A stretch of 64,000 bases of DNA from Burkholderiaceae bacterium (GTDB taxonomy: Bacteria > Pseudomonadota > Gammaproteobacteria > Burkholderiales > Burkholderiaceae_C): contig JACKLN010000007.1 in NCBI GenBank assembly GCA_024235855.1, positions 1 through 64,000 on the forward strand, in the 5' to 3' direction. The notes under the pieces are model-generated. The model did not search any database, was not told the DNA's origin, and saw only the letters and a list, made by a program, of their open reading frames with translations. Of this stretch, positions 29,015 through 39,477 are shown one piece after another. A program made the translations under genes and the position numbers. Position 1 is the first letter of the stretch. Each line of letters starts with the position of its first letter.

Positions 29015-29788
29015 TTACTTGACGTCCTTCCAGTACGCGGCGTTCAGGCGCCAGGCGATCACCGTGAAACCGGCGAGGAACAGCAGCACCCACACACCCA
29101 GGCGCTTGCGGTCGTTCTGCATCGGCTCGCCCATCCACTGCAGGTAGGCCACCAGGTCCGCCACGGCATTGTCGTACTCGCGCTCGGACATCTTGCCGGG
29201 CTTGACCACCTCCCAGCGGCCGGTCCAGACCTCGGTCTCGTGGCCGTGCGACATCACCTTCTCGAAGATCGGCTGGCGCTCACCCTGCAACTGCCACAGC
29301 ACGTGCGGCATGCCCACCGACGGGAAGGCCAGGTTGTTCCAGCCGGTGGCCTTGCTCGGGTCGCGATAGTAGGTGCGCAGGTAGGTGTAGAGGTAGTCCG
29401 CACCCGTGCCCTGGCCGGCTGCCGAGCGCGAGCGCGCGATCACGGTCAGGTCCGGCGGTTGGGCGCCGAACCACTCCTTGGCCTGCTTCGGGTCGAGGTT
29501 CACCTTCATCAAGTCGCCGACCTTGGCGCCGGTGAAGATGAGGTTTTCCTCGATCTGCGCTTCGGTCAGGCCGATGTCGCGCAGGCGGTTGTAGCGCATG
29601 AACTCTGCGCCGTGGCAGTTCAGGCAGTAGTTGGCGAACAGCTTGGCGCCGTTCTGCAACGCGGCGAGGTCGGTCACGCGTTCGGTCGGGAACTTGTCCC
29701 AGGCGATGCCGCCGCCGGCGGCGACCGCGGCACCGCTCAGCCCGAGGCTGCAGGCCAGCGCGAGGATCAGCTTCTTGAGGCTCTTCAT
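29015..29788 (-). CDS. petC: Cytochrome c1 of the bc1 complex
   Basis: 257 residues from ATG 29788. Signal peptide MKSLKKLILALACSLGLSGA is followed by the haem-binding motif CLNCH and the axial Met in PSVGMPHVLW. A single C-terminal membrane anchor (LGVWVLLFLAGFTVIAWRL) ends the protein. It carries electrons from the Rieske centre to soluble cytochrome c on the periplasmic side. It is last in petA-petB-petC. Confidence 0.96.
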   Translation of the reverse strand: MKSLKKLILALACSLGLSGAAVAAGGGIAWDKFPTERVTDLAALQNGAKLFANYCLNCHGAEFMRYNRLRDIGLTEAQIEENLIFTGAKVGDLMKVNLDPKQAKEWFGAQPPDLTVIARSRSAAGQGTGADYLYTYLRTYYRDPSKATGWNNLAFPSVGMPHVLWQLQGERQPIFEKVMSHGHETEVWTGRWEVVKPGKMSEREYDNAVADLVAYLQWMGEPMQNDRKRLGVWVLLFLAGFTVIAWRLNAAYWKDVK

Positions 29789-29811
29789 GGTTGTCGTGCT
29801 CCGGCGTCGGG

Positions 29812-31215
29812 TCAGTGCGGCTGGAAGGTCACGCGGTCGGGGACCGGCTTGAACTCGCCGACCTGGCTCCACCAGGGCATCAGCACGAAGAAGCCGAAGT
29901 AGAAGACCGTGCCCACCTGCGCGACCAGCGTGCCGATGTCCGAGGGGGGCTGGATGCCCAGGTAGCCCAGCACCAGCATGTCGACCACGAATAGCGCGTA
30001 CATGTACTTGTGCCAGGTCGGCCGGTAGCGGATGGACTTGGCCGGGCTGTAGTCCAGCCAGGGCAGGAAGAACATGATGACGACCGCGCCACCCATCACC
30101 ACCACGCCCCAGAACTTGGCGTCGAAGGTCTTCAGCAGCGCGATGACCACCAGGCCGCCGACGATGATGCCGATCTTGCCCAGGCCGCTGGCGCGCACCT
30201 TCAACAGGGCGCCGACGGTGCCCAGCGCCACCAGCACGGCGAACACGTTGACCATCGGGTCGGTGGTCGCGCGCAGCATCGAGTAGTAGGGCGTGAAGTA
30301 CCAGACCGGGGCGATGTGCGCCGGCGTCTTCAGCGGGTCGGCCGGGATGAAGTTGTTGAACTCCAGGAAGTAGCCGCCCATCTCCGGCGCGAAGAAGATG
30401 ATCGCGCTGAAGAAGAACAGGAACACGCCCACGCCCATGATGTCGTGCACCGTGTAGTAGGGGTGGAACGGGATGCCGTCCAGCGGCTTGCCGCTGGCGT
30501 CCTTCTTGGCCTTGATCTCGACACCGTCGGGGTTGTTCGACCCCACGTCGTGCAGCGCCAGCAGGTGCGCCACGACCAGGCCCAGCAGCACCAGCGGCAA
30601 CGCGATCACGTGGAAGGCGAAGAAGCGGTTCAGCGTGGCGTCGCTGACGACGTAGTCGCCGCGGATCAGCAGCGCCAGGTCCGGGCCGACGAAAGGCACG
30701 GCGGCGAACAGGTTCACGATCACCTGCGCGCCCCAATACGACATCTGGCCCCAGGGCAGCAGGTAGCCGAAGAAGGCCTCGCCCATCAGCACCAGGAAGA
30801 TCAGGCAGCCGAAGATCCACACCAGTTCGCGCGGCTTGCGATAGCTGCCGTAGATCATCCCGCGGAACATGTGCAGGTAGACCACGATGAAGAAGGCGCT
30901 GGCACCGGTGGAGTGCATGTAGCGCACCAGCCAGCCCCAGGGCACGTCCCGCATGATGTACTCGACCGAGGCGAAGGCCAGGTTCGCGTCGGGCTTGTAG
31001 TGCATCACCAGGAAGATGCCGGTGACGATCTGGATCACCAGCACCAGCAGCGCCAGCGAACCGAAGAAGTACCAGAAGTTGAAGTTCTTCGGCGCGTAGT
31101 ACTCCGAAAGGTGCTTCTTGTACTCGGCAAACGCGGTCGGGAAGCGGTTCTCGAACCAGACCGTGGTCTTCTCGACCATCGAGGCGCCCTGCGGCGCTTC
31201 CTTGAATTCAGCCAT
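29812..31215 (-). CDS. petB: Cytochrome b of the bc1 complex
   Basis: 467 residues with eight membrane spans. Haem-ligand regions are conserved (YMHSTGASAFFIVVYLHMFRG and FAFHVIALPLVLLGLVVAH). The quinol-oxidation (Qo) site motif is PVWY (APVWYFTPYYSM) instead of the more familiar PEWY; this variant is typical of many betaproteobacteria. A basic insertion after LHDVGSNNPDGVEI is also usual in this group. It oxidises ubiquinol and moves electrons across the membrane. Gaps are 23 bases to petC and 37 to petA. Confidence 0.97.
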   Translation of the reverse strand: MAEFKEAPQGASMVEKTTVWFENRFPTAFAEYKKHLSEYYAPKNFNFWYFFGSLALLVLVIQIVTGIFLVMHYKPDANLAFASVEYIMRDVPWGWLVRYMHSTGASAFFIVVYLHMFRGMIYGSYRKPRELVWIFGCLIFLVLMGEAFFGYLLPWGQMSYWGAQVIVNLFAAVPFVGPDLALLIRGDYVVSDATLNRFFAFHVIALPLVLLGLVVAHLLALHDVGSNNPDGVEIKAKKDASGKPLDGIPFHPYYTVHDIMGVGVFLFFFSAIIFFAPEMGGYFLEFNNFIPADPLKTPAHIAPVWYFTPYYSMLRATTDPMVNVFAVLVALGTVGALLKVRASGLGKIGIIVGGLVVIALLKTFDAKFWGVVVMGGAVVIMFFLPWLDYSPAKSIRYRPTWHKYMYALFVVDMLVLGYLGIQPPSDIGTLVAQVGTVFYFGFFVLMPWWSQVGEFKPVPDRVTFQPH

Positions 31216-31252
31216 GTCGTCCTCTTGTACCTAGCTTGTGCCTGGCGGCCGG

Positions 31253-31849
31253 TCAGGCCTGCTTGTCCTCGCCGATCAGCAGCGTGGTGTCGGACAGGTA
31301 CATGTGGGGCGGCACCTCCAGGTTGTCCGGCGCCGGCTTGTTCTTGAACACGCGGCCAGCCAGGTCGAAGGTGGAACCGTGGCAGGGGCACAGGAACCCG
31401 CCCTGCCAGTCGTCGGGCAGCGACGGCTGCGCGCCGGGCTGCAGCTTGTCGCTCGGCGAGCAGCCCAGGTGCGAGCAGATGCCCACGGCCACGAGGTATT
31501 CCGGCTTGATCGAGCGCCACTCGTTCTTCGCGTACTCCGGAGTCGGGTACTGAGTTCGGTCGGAGTTCGGGTCTGCAACCTGCGCGTCGGTCTTCTTCAG
31601 GCTCTCCAGCATTTCGCTGGTGCGGCGCAGGATCCACACCGGCTTGCCGCGCCATTCGACGGTCATCTTCTCGCCGGGCTGCAGCGCGCTGATGTCCACA
31701 CGCACCGGCGCACCGGCCGCGCGGGCGCGCTCGGACGGCGTGAAAGTGCTGACGAAGGGCACCGCGGTGGCCACGCCACCGACGGCGCCAGCGCCGCAGG
31801 TGATCGCGATCCAGGTCCGTCGGCTGCGGTCGAGGGCAGCGTCGCTCAT
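31253..31849 (-). CDS. petA: Rieske iron-sulfur protein of the bc1 complex
   Basis: 198 residues from ATG 31849. The N-terminus RSRRTWIAITCGAGAVGGVA is a twin-arginine-type signal that stays as the membrane anchor, tying this protein to the Tat system encoded at 37.8-39.4 kb. The 2Fe-2S ligands lie in CSHLGC and CPCHGS. It passes electrons from quinol to cytochrome c1. It is the first gene of petABC; the only upstream space before divergent mscL is 132 bases. Confidence 0.96.
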   Translation of the reverse strand: MSDAALDRSRRTWIAITCGAGAVGGVATAVPFVSTFTPSERARAAGAPVRVDISALQPGEKMTVEWRGKPVWILRRTSEMLESLKKTDAQVADPNSDRTQYPTPEYAKNEWRSIKPEYLVAVGICSHLGCSPSDKLQPGAQPSLPDDWQGGFLCPCHGSTFDLAGRVFKNKPAPDNLEVPPHMYLSDTTLLIGEDKQA

Positions 31850-31981
31850 GGAGTTCCTCGTGTCCAGGAAGACAAACAGATTCGGGTCAACCCGGGATTC
31901 TAGCCCAGCGCATGGGGGCGACCGTCCGGGGCACAATCGCGCCGTCCCGAACCATCACATGTCACAGGTAGGAGGAAAGCC

Positions 31982-32407
31982 ATGGGATTCATGACCGAAT
32001 TCAAGGAGTTCGCCAGCAAGGGCAATGTCGTCGATCTCGCCGTGGGCGTGATCATCGGCGGCGCCTTCGGCAAGATCGTCGGCTCGCTGGTCGACGACGT
32101 GATCATGCCGATCGTCAGCAAGATCTTCGGCGGGCTGGATTTCAGCAACTACTTCCTGCCGCTGGCCGGGCAGACGGAAACCGTGCTGGCCGAGGCCAAG
32201 AAGAGCGGTGCCGTACTTGCTTACGGAAGTTTCATCACCGTGGTGCTGAACTTCGTCATCCTGGCGTTCATCATCTTCATCATGGTCAAGCAGATCAACC
32301 GCCTGAAGCGCGAGGCGCCGCCGGCCCCGCCGGCGCCCCCCGCGCCGACCCCGGAGGACGTGGTGCTGCTGCGCGAGATCCGCGATGCGCTGAACAGGCG
32401 GGGTTGA
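31982..32407 (+). CDS. mscL: Large-conductance mechanosensitive channel MscL
   Basis: 141 residues. The pore-lining first helix (NVVDLAVGVIIGGAFGKIVGSL) and second helix (GSFITVVLNFVILAFIIFIMV) match MscL closely, with a Pro/Ala-rich link to the C-terminal helix (EDVVLLREIRDAL). It opens under membrane tension to release solutes during osmotic downshock. A strong AGGAGG site precedes the ATG at 31982. Divergent from petA. Confidence 0.96.
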   Translation: MGFMTEFKEFASKGNVVDLAVGVIIGGAFGKIVGSLVDDVIMPIVSKIFGGLDFSNYFLPLAGQTETVLAEAKKSGAVLAYGSFITVVLNFVILAFIIFIMVKQINRLKREAPPAPPAPPAPTPEDVVLLREIRDALNRRG

Positions 32408-32474
32408 GCGCCGCTTCCCGCGCCTTTGGCGGGCGGGCAGGCGCCGCATACTGTTCTCCGCGCCTGTCCGTCCC

Positions 32475-34844
32475 ATGAACCCACCACCCGTCCATCGTCT
32501 GCACGCCCTGCTTGAAGCCGCTGCCCAGCGGCTGAAGATGGCCGCGCGCGCGTCGGTGGAACGCACGGTCGAGAGCCTGGGGCTGGCCGCGCTGGCCGCC
32601 AACAGCGTGTTCCAGCGCGACGCCATGCTGGGCGCGCAGTTCGAGCTCAACCGCAAGTCCGCCATGTTCGCGCTGGCCTTCGGCGAGTGCCTGGACGACC
32701 GCCTGCGCCAGGACAGTGCCCCACGCGACCGCGGCATCGCCGAGACCGCCTGGGACGCCCTGGGCCTGGTCGAGGACACCGAGGTCGAGCGCAAGATCTC
32801 GGCCGATCGCTTCGGCCTGGAGGTGCAGCACGCCTGCGAATGGGAGCTGCGTGAGCTCGAGGGCTACATGGGCTCGCTGCTCGGCCCCACGGTGGAGCGC
32901 AACCCGCTGCGCCCGGAGACCGTCGGCCTGGCCCTGCTCAAGGGCATCGAGGCCGTCAGCGACCGCGCCGACGTGCGCGGCCTGCTGCAGAGTGAACTCG
33001 GCCGCGTGCTGGCGCTCGAGATGCGCGGCACCTATGCCGCCATCGTCGGCGACCTGCGCAAGGCCGGCGTGCAGCCTGCCGGCCTGAGCGTGCGATCGAC
33101 GGTCGACCACGGCCGCCACGTGTCGGGCTACGACTCGCTGCGCGAGGCCCCGGACAGCCTGCGCGAGATGATGCCGCCAGGGGCCGGCCCATTGCCGCGC
33201 AGCGGCTGGGCGCCACCCGGCAGCTCGGGCTCCCCGTCCAGCCGGCATGGCAGCAGCTACGGTCAGAGCCGTTATGGCCAGAGCCGCTACGGCGCCGCGT
33301 CCACGCGGTCCGGGCGGCTGGGTGGGGCCAGCCTGGGCCACGTCGAGCCGCAGATGATGTCGCTGATCCGGCAACTCGCCCACCTGGAGCCGGCGATGGC
33401 CGGCAGCGGCTGGGCCGAGGACAGCGGCGGCGGCATGCCCGCCAACCTGATCCGCGCGCATCGCGACGAATTGCGGCGCGCGGCCGGTGGCGGGCTGGAC
33501 CACATGGTCATCGACGTCATCGGCACGTTGTTCGACCAGATCCTGTCCGACCCCAAGGTGCCGCCGCAGATGGCGCGCCAGATCGCCCGCCTGCAGTTGC
33601 CGGTGCTGCGCGCCGCGCTGGGTGATCCGAGCTTCTTCTCGTCGCGCAAGCACCCGGTGCGGCGGTTCGTCAACCGCATCGCGTCACTGGGCGCCGCCTT
33701 CGACGACTTCGAGGACGCTGCCGCACAGCGCTTCCTGGCGCGCGTGAAGGCCCTGGTCAACGACATCGTCGAGGGCGACTTCGACCAGATCGACGTCTAC
33801 GACCGCAAGCTCGGCGAGCTCGAGGGCTTCGTGGCCGAACAGGCGCAGGAAGAAGTGCGGGCGCAGGGCGACGATCCGGCCGCGCTGCTGGGCGACAAGG
33901 AGACCGCGCTGCGCCTGGGCCGGCGTTATGCCGAGCAGCTGGCCGGCGAACTGAAGAGCCTGGTCGGCCACGATTTCGTGCGCGAGTTCCTGACCGAGGT
34001 CTGGAGCCGCGTGCTGGTGCAGTCGGCGTTGAAGCACGGTGCCGACGGCGAGCGCTTCCAGCGCCTGCGCGCCGTGGCACGTGACCTGTACATGAGCGTG
34101 CAGCCCAAGGGTACGCCGCAGCAGCGAAAGGAGTTCCTGTCGGCGCTGCCGCGGCTGATGCAGGGGCTCAACGAGGGCATGGACCTGGTGGCCTGGCCGG
34201 AGCCGGCACGCAAGGCCTTCTTCGGCAAGCTGCTGCCGGCGCATGCCGAATCACTGAAGGCACCGCAGACGCTGTCCACGCTGGACTGGAACCTGCTGGC
34301 CCGCCAGGTCGAGGGCGCCTTCCAGACCCCGCTGCCGAAGAAGGACGACCTGCCGCCGGTGCCTGCCGGGCTGCCGGTGCTCGACGACGTCATCGACGAA
34401 CCGCGCTTCACGGCCGAAGAGGCGAAGCGCATCGGCCTCGTCGACGAGAGTCGCATCGACTGGCACGGCGCGGTCGACATCGACCTCAGCGACGACGCAC
34501 AGGTCAGCGAGCAGGACGTCCGCATCGCCGGCCTGCCGGCACCGGAGCCGCTGGAGCCCACGCGCGGCAAGTCACTGGTCGAGCACGTGGAGCTGGGCTA
34601 CCCGTACCAGATGCACGTGGACGGCAGCTGGCAGAAGGTCAAGCTCACCCACGTCAGCCCCGGGCGCACCTTCTTCGTCTTCACCCACGGAAAGCGTCAC
34701 AAGCAGACCATCTCGCTGACGCACCGCATGCTCGCCAGGCTCTGCGAGAACCACCGCTTCAAGGCCTTCGAGAACGCCTACCTGCTGGAGCGCGCCACCG
34801 CGCGTGCGCGGCGGCAGCTCTCTGCGGTGGGCGCGGCGGCCTGA
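32475..34844 (+). CDS. DUF1631 family protein
   Basis: 789 residues, no signal peptide or membrane span. The N-terminal helical part and the terminal section (WQKVKLTHVSPGRTFFVFTHGKRHKQTISLTHRMLARLCENH) are characteristic of DUF1631, a large proteobacterial family of unknown function whose tail resembles a PilZ-like beta module. A low-complexity insert around residues 235-275 is rich in Ser, Gly, Tyr and Arg (SSYGQSRYGQSRYGAAS) and looks disordered. The ATG at 32475 follows mscL by 67 bases. The function is unknown. Confidence 0.8.
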   Translation: MNPPPVHRLHALLEAAAQRLKMAARASVERTVESLGLAALAANSVFQRDAMLGAQFELNRKSAMFALAFGECLDDRLRQDSAPRDRGIAETAWDALGLVEDTEVERKISADRFGLEVQHACEWELRELEGYMGSLLGPTVERNPLRPETVGLALLKGIEAVSDRADVRGLLQSELGRVLALEMRGTYAAIVGDLRKAGVQPAGLSVRSTVDHGRHVSGYDSLREAPDSLREMMPPGAGPLPRSGWAPPGSSGSPSSRHGSSYGQSRYGQSRYGAASTRSGRLGGASLGHVEPQMMSLIRQLAHLEPAMAGSGWAEDSGGGMPANLIRAHRDELRRAAGGGLDHMVIDVIGTLFDQILSDPKVPPQMARQIARLQLPVLRAALGDPSFFSSRKHPVRRFVNRIASLGAAFDDFEDAAAQRFLARVKALVNDIVEGDFDQIDVYDRKLGELEGFVAEQAQEEVRAQGDDPAALLGDKETALRLGRRYAEQLAGELKSLVGHDFVREFLTEVWSRVLVQSALKHGADGERFQRLRAVARDLYMSVQPKGTPQQRKEFLSALPRLMQGLNEGMDLVAWPEPARKAFFGKLLPAHAESLKAPQTLSTLDWNLLARQVEGAFQTPLPKKDDLPPVPAGLPVLDDVIDEPRFTAEEAKRIGLVDESRIDWHGAVDIDLSDDAQVSEQDVRIAGLPAPEPLEPTRGKSLVEHVELGYPYQMHVDGSWQKVKLTHVSPGRTFFVFTHGKRHKQTISLTHRMLARLCENHRFKAFENAYLLERATARARRQLSAVGAAA

Positions 34845-34862
34845 CCGCCCACCCGCCACGGA

Positions 34863-35900
34863 TCAGCCGGCCGCGCCGGCTTTTGTGCCACTTTCGGCCA
34901 GCGCGCGCGCCATGCGCAGCGCGGCCATCAGGCTGGCGGGGTCGGCCCGGCCCTGACCCGCGATGTCGAAGGCCGTGCCGTGATCGGGACTGGTGCGGGC
35001 GAAGGGCAGGCCCAGCGTCACGTTGACGCCCTCCTCCACGCCCAGGTACTTCACCGGGATCAGGCCATGGTCGTGGGTCATCGCCACCACGAGGTCGAAG
35101 GCACCGCGGCGCGCACGCATGAACACCGTGTCCGGCGGGTGCGGGCCGCTGGCGTCGATGCCGTCGGCGCGTGCGGCCTGCACTGCCGGGCCGATGAAGC
35201 GGATCTCCTCGTCGCCGAACAGGCCGCCCTCGCCGGCATGCGGGTTGAGCCCGGCGACAGCGATGCGGGGCGCCCCCAGGCCCCAGCGGCGCGCAGCGGC
35301 ATCTGCGATGCGGATGGTCGACAGCACGGCATTGAAATCCAGCGCGGCGATCGCGTCGCGCAACGACACGTGGATGGTGGCCAGCACCACACGCAGCTCC
35401 GGGTTGGCCAGCATCATGCGCACCGGCGGCGGCGCCGCGCCTGCCGGCGTGGCCAGGGCCTGCAGCATCTCGGTGTGGCCGGGAAAGCGCACCCCGGCAG
35501 CGGCCAGCGCCTCCTTGTGCAGTGGGGCGGTGACGATGGCTCGCCCGTCACCCGCCTGCACACGGGCCACCGCAGCCTCGATGCAGCGCGCGGCTGCGGC
35601 CCCGGCGGCGGCGCTCACCTGCCCCCAGGGCAAGGCAGACAGCGCGGGCGACGCAGCCGGCATCAGGTCCGGCGGCATCCACACGCGCAGGGCGCCCGGG
35701 GGTGCTGCGTCCCGCGGCGCGTCGAGCACGGCCATCGGCCCGCCACCGCCGCGCAGGGCTGCGGCGCGCCGCAGCACGGCCGGGTCGCCGACGACCACCG
35801 CGTCGTGCAGTTCACCTGCAGACGCCGCGGCGACGATGATCTCCGGCCCGATGCCCACCGGGTCGCCCATCGTCACCATAAGCGGGGGCAGGGTCGTCAT
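34863..35900 (-). CDS. pdxA: 4-Hydroxythreonine-4-phosphate dehydrogenase PdxA
   Basis: 345 residues from ATG 35900. The start LMVTMGDPVGIGPEI is the PdxA signature. Metal-binding His residues lie in FPGHTEML, NPHAGEGGLFGDEE and MTHDHGLIPVKYLG. It oxidises 4-phosphohydroxy-L-threonine in the DXP-dependent pyridoxal phosphate pathway. Its ATG overlaps the stop of the Nif3-like gene (ATGA). The usual partners surA and ksgA are absent here, so a PdxA-like paralogue with a different substrate cannot be ruled out. Confidence 0.9.
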   Translation of the reverse strand: MTTLPPLMVTMGDPVGIGPEIIVAAASAGELHDAVVVGDPAVLRRAAALRGGGGPMAVLDAPRDAAPPGALRVWMPPDLMPAASPALSALPWGQVSAAAGAAAARCIEAAVARVQAGDGRAIVTAPLHKEALAAAGVRFPGHTEMLQALATPAGAAPPPVRMMLANPELRVVLATIHVSLRDAIAALDFNAVLSTIRIADAAARRWGLGAPRIAVAGLNPHAGEGGLFGDEEIRFIGPAVQAARADGIDASGPHPPDTVFMRARRGAFDLVVAMTHDHGLIPVKYLGVEEGVNVTLGLPFARTSPDHGTAFDIAGQGRADPASLMAALRMARALAESGTKAGAAG

Positions 35901-36643
35901 GCCGGGTTGTCGATCTCGATGAAGTGATGCGCCAATCCCAGCTGTGCCGCCACGTGCGCGCCGACGGCCGGCGCACCGTAGCGCTCGGTGGCATGGTGGC
36001 CGCAGGCCAGGAAGGCCACGCCGGTCTCGCGCGCCAGGTGCGCCTGGGGCTCGGAGATCTCCCCGGTCAGGAAGGCATCCGCGCCGGCGGCGATGGCGGC
36101 CTCGAAGTAGCCCTGGGCGCCGCCGGTGCACCAGGCCACCCGCCGCAGGGGCCGGCCATCGCCAGGCACCACCAGTGGCGCGCGCTGCAGTGCACCGGCC
36201 ACGCGCGCCGCCAGCGCGTCCAGCGTGGCATCGGTGGCCGGTGCAGCGAAACCCAGGTCCTGATCGCCGAAGCGGGTGTCGGCCACCAGCCCGAGCCGAA
36301 GGCCAAGCTGGGCGTTGTTGCCCAGTTCACCGTGCGCATCCAGCGGCAGGTGGTAGGCGAAGAGGTTGATGTCGTGCGCCATCAGGCGCGCCACGCGCTG
36401 CCGCAACCAGCCGGTCAGGCGGCCGTCCTGCCCGCGCCAGAACAGCCCGTGGTGGACCAGGATGGCATCGGCGCCGGCCTCGATGGCGGCGTCGATCAGC
36501 GCCAGGCTGGCAGTGACGCCGCTGACGAGCCGGCGCACCTCGGCGCGGCCCTCGACCTGCAGACCGTTCGGCCCATAATCCTTGAACGCGGCGGGCTGCA
36601 ACAGCCCGTCCAGCATGCCTTCCAGTGTGGCGCGATCCACCAT
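35897..36643 (-). CDS. Nif3-like dinuclear metal centre protein
   Basis: 248 residues from ATG 36643 (MVDRATLEGMLDGLL). Metal ligands typical of the Nif3/YbgI family are present: ILVHHGLFWRG, FAYHLPLDAH, and GHHATERYG near the C-terminus. Family members form toroidal hexamers; GTP cyclohydrolase I-type naming in databases is not supported by activity. It overlaps pdxA by 4 bases and is divergent from the DegS-like gene, with 19 bases between starts. Confidence 0.9.
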   Translation of the reverse strand: MVDRATLEGMLDGLLQPAAFKDYGPNGLQVEGRAEVRRLVSGVTASLALIDAAIEAGADAILVHHGLFWRGQDGRLTGWLRQRVARLMAHDINLFAYHLPLDAHGELGNNAQLGLRLGLVADTRFGDQDLGFAAPATDATLDALAARVAGALQRAPLVVPGDGRPLRRVAWCTGGAQGYFEAAIAAGADAFLTGEISEPQAHLARETGVAFLACGHHATERYGAPAVGAHVAAQLGLAHHFIEIDNPA

Positions 36644-36662
36644 CGGCGCCGTCCTTTCCCTG

Positions 36663-37817
<1,155 letters not shown>

Positions 37818-37845
37818 ACACGCGGCCGGCGGACCGGCGCCTGCA

Positions 37846-38625
37846 TCAGGCCTCGGTGGCCCCCTCAGGCGCCTTGGTGTGCTTGACGAACAGGCGCGCG
37901 GCGATGATGCCGCCCTCGTACAGCAGGCACATCGGGATGGCCAGCGACAGCTGCGAGATCACGTCCGGCGGGGTGACGATGGCCGCCACGATGAAGGCGC
38001 CGACGATGAAGTAGCCGCGCGCCTTCTTCAGCTGCTCGATGGTGACCACGCCGATGCGCACGAGAACGATCACGGCGATCGGCACCTCGAAGGCGATGCC
38101 GAAGACGAAGAACAGCGTCAGGACGAAGCCGAAGTACTCCTCCACGTCAGGCGCAGCGGTGATGCTCTCGGGCGCCACCGCCTGGATGAAGCCGGCCAGC
38201 CCGGGAATGACGATGAAGTAGACGAAGGCCACGCCGATGAGGAACAGGATGGTGCTGGAGATCACCAGCGGCAGCACCATCTTCTTCTCGTGCGAGTACA
38301 GGCCAGGCGCGACGAAGGCCCAGACCTGGTAGAGCACGTAGGGCAGCGCGATCAGGAACGCCCCCATCAGCGTGATCTTCAGCGGCACCAGGAATGGCGT
38401 GATCACGCTGGTGGCGATCAGCGTGGCACCCTGCGGCAGGTGCTTGGCCAGCGGCGCAGCGAGCAGGTCATAGAGCGCGCCGGCGCCGGGCCAGAGCATC
38501 AGCGCACCGAAGGCGATGCCCACGGCGATCAGCGCCCGGATCATCCGGTCGCGCAGTTCGATCAGGTGGGAGACGAACGGGGCCTCGGTGCCCGCCAGTT
38601 CATCGTCCTTGTCGGAGGTGCTCAT
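37846..38625 (-). CDS. tatC: Sec-independent translocase TatC
   Basis: 259 residues, six membrane spans. The conserved N-terminal FVSHLIELRDRMIRALIAVG and the loop with FGIAFEVPIAVIVLVRIGVV are diagnostic. TatC with TatB recognises twin-arginine signals and TatA then forms the pore for folded proteins. Likely local clients include the Rieske protein. Last gene of tatABC; 52 bases after tatB. Confidence 0.97.
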   Translation of the reverse strand: MSTSDKDDELAGTEAPFVSHLIELRDRMIRALIAVGIAFGALMLWPGAGALYDLLAAPLAKHLPQGATLIATSVITPFLVPLKITLMGAFLIALPYVLYQVWAFVAPGLYSHEKKMVLPLVISSTILFLIGVAFVYFIVIPGLAGFIQAVAPESITAAPDVEEYFGFVLTLFFVFGIAFEVPIAVIVLVRIGVVTIEQLKKARGYFIVGAFIVAAIVTPPDVISQLSLAIPMCLLYEGGIIAARLFVKHTKAPEGATEA

Positions 38626-38677
38626 CGGTTCAGGGGCCCTTGGCCGTCCCGGCGCCAGAGGGCGTCAAGGCAAGGCG

Positions 38678-39172
38678 TCATCGAAGGCCCGGAGGGCGGA
38701 ATCGGGCCACGCGCGCCGCACCGGACTGCGCCTTGGTGCGCACGCCGTGGCGCTGCTTGTACCACTGCGGCGTGGCGCCGCGCTTGAGCCGCCAGTTCTT
38801 GCGCGGCGGCTTGTAGGACGGCGGCGGGCGGATGGACTCGTGGTTCGACGACGTGGACGACACACCGTCCGAACTCAGCCCGGCCGTGGCCTCGCGCCAG
38901 TCGCTCTCGAAGCTCTGGCTGGCCTCGCGCACGTTCTGCTCGACGCTGCTCTGCACGTCGCGCGCGGCGTCCTCGAACTGCGTCTTCATCTTCTTGAGCT
39001 CGTCGAGCTCGATCGACCGGTTGACCTCGGCCTTGACGTCGGCCACGTAACGCTGCGCCTTGCCGAACAGGTGGCCCACCGTGCGGGCCACCTTGGGCAG
39101 CTTCTCCGGGCCGATGACGATCAACGCCACGGCACCGATGAGGGCCAGCTTGTCGAAGCCGAAGTCGATCAT
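38678..39172 (-). CDS. tatB: Sec-independent translocase TatB
   Basis: 164 residues. N-terminal membrane helix with the TatB Glu/Pro hinge (MIDFGFDKLALIGAVALIVI then GPEKLPKVARTVG) is followed by a long amphipathic helix. The C-terminal extension is basic (PPRKNWRLKRGATPQWYKQR and AQSGAARVARFRPP), a feature of Burkholderiales TatB. It lies 19 bases after tatA. Confidence 0.95.
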   Translation of the reverse strand: MIDFGFDKLALIGAVALIVIGPEKLPKVARTVGHLFGKAQRYVADVKAEVNRSIELDELKKMKTQFEDAARDVQSSVEQNVREASQSFESDWREATAGLSSDGVSSTSSNHESIRPPPSYKPPRKNWRLKRGATPQWYKQRHGVRTKAQSGAARVARFRPPGLR

Positions 39173-39191
39173 GCGCGCGGCAGGGCCGGGG

Positions 39192-39434
39192 TCAGGACTT
39201 GGTCTTGGCCTCGACGTCCACGGTCTCGGCCTCGCGCTTGGCGGCTGTCACCTGCGCGGCCGGACCGCTGGCCGCCTGCTCTTCGGCCACGTCGCCGGCG
39301 CCCTTGACGCCGTCCTTGAAGCCCTTGACCGCCGAGCCGAGGTCGGAGCCGATGTTCTTCAGCTTCTTCGTGCCGAAGATCAACACCACGACCAGCAGCA
39401 CGATCAGCCAGTGCCAGATGCTGAAGGAACCCAT
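39192..39434 (-). CDS. tatA: Sec-independent translocase TatA
   Basis: 80 residues from ATG 39434, the normal size. MGSFSIWHWLIVLLVVVLIF followed by GTKKLKNIGSDLG is the canonical TatA transmembrane and amphipathic helix. Many copies oligomerise to form the transport pore. It is the first tat gene, 43 bases after the HIT gene in what looks like a single hisI-hisE-HIT-tatABC transcript. Confidence 0.96.
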   Translation of the reverse strand: MGSFSIWHWLIVLLVVVLIFGTKKLKNIGSDLGSAVKGFKDGVKGAGDVAEEQAASGPAAQVTAAKREAETVDVEAKTKS

Positions 39435-39477
39435 GACTTTCTCCTGAAGGGAATCCGGAATTCTAGGTGAGGGCCGA

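Noticed and set aside
33240..33300. Short tandem repeat (YGQSR units) in the DUF1631 gene as a mobile or phase-variable repeat
   Set aside because: Only two imperfect 15-base units in a disordered linker; too few for slippage-based switching to be argued.
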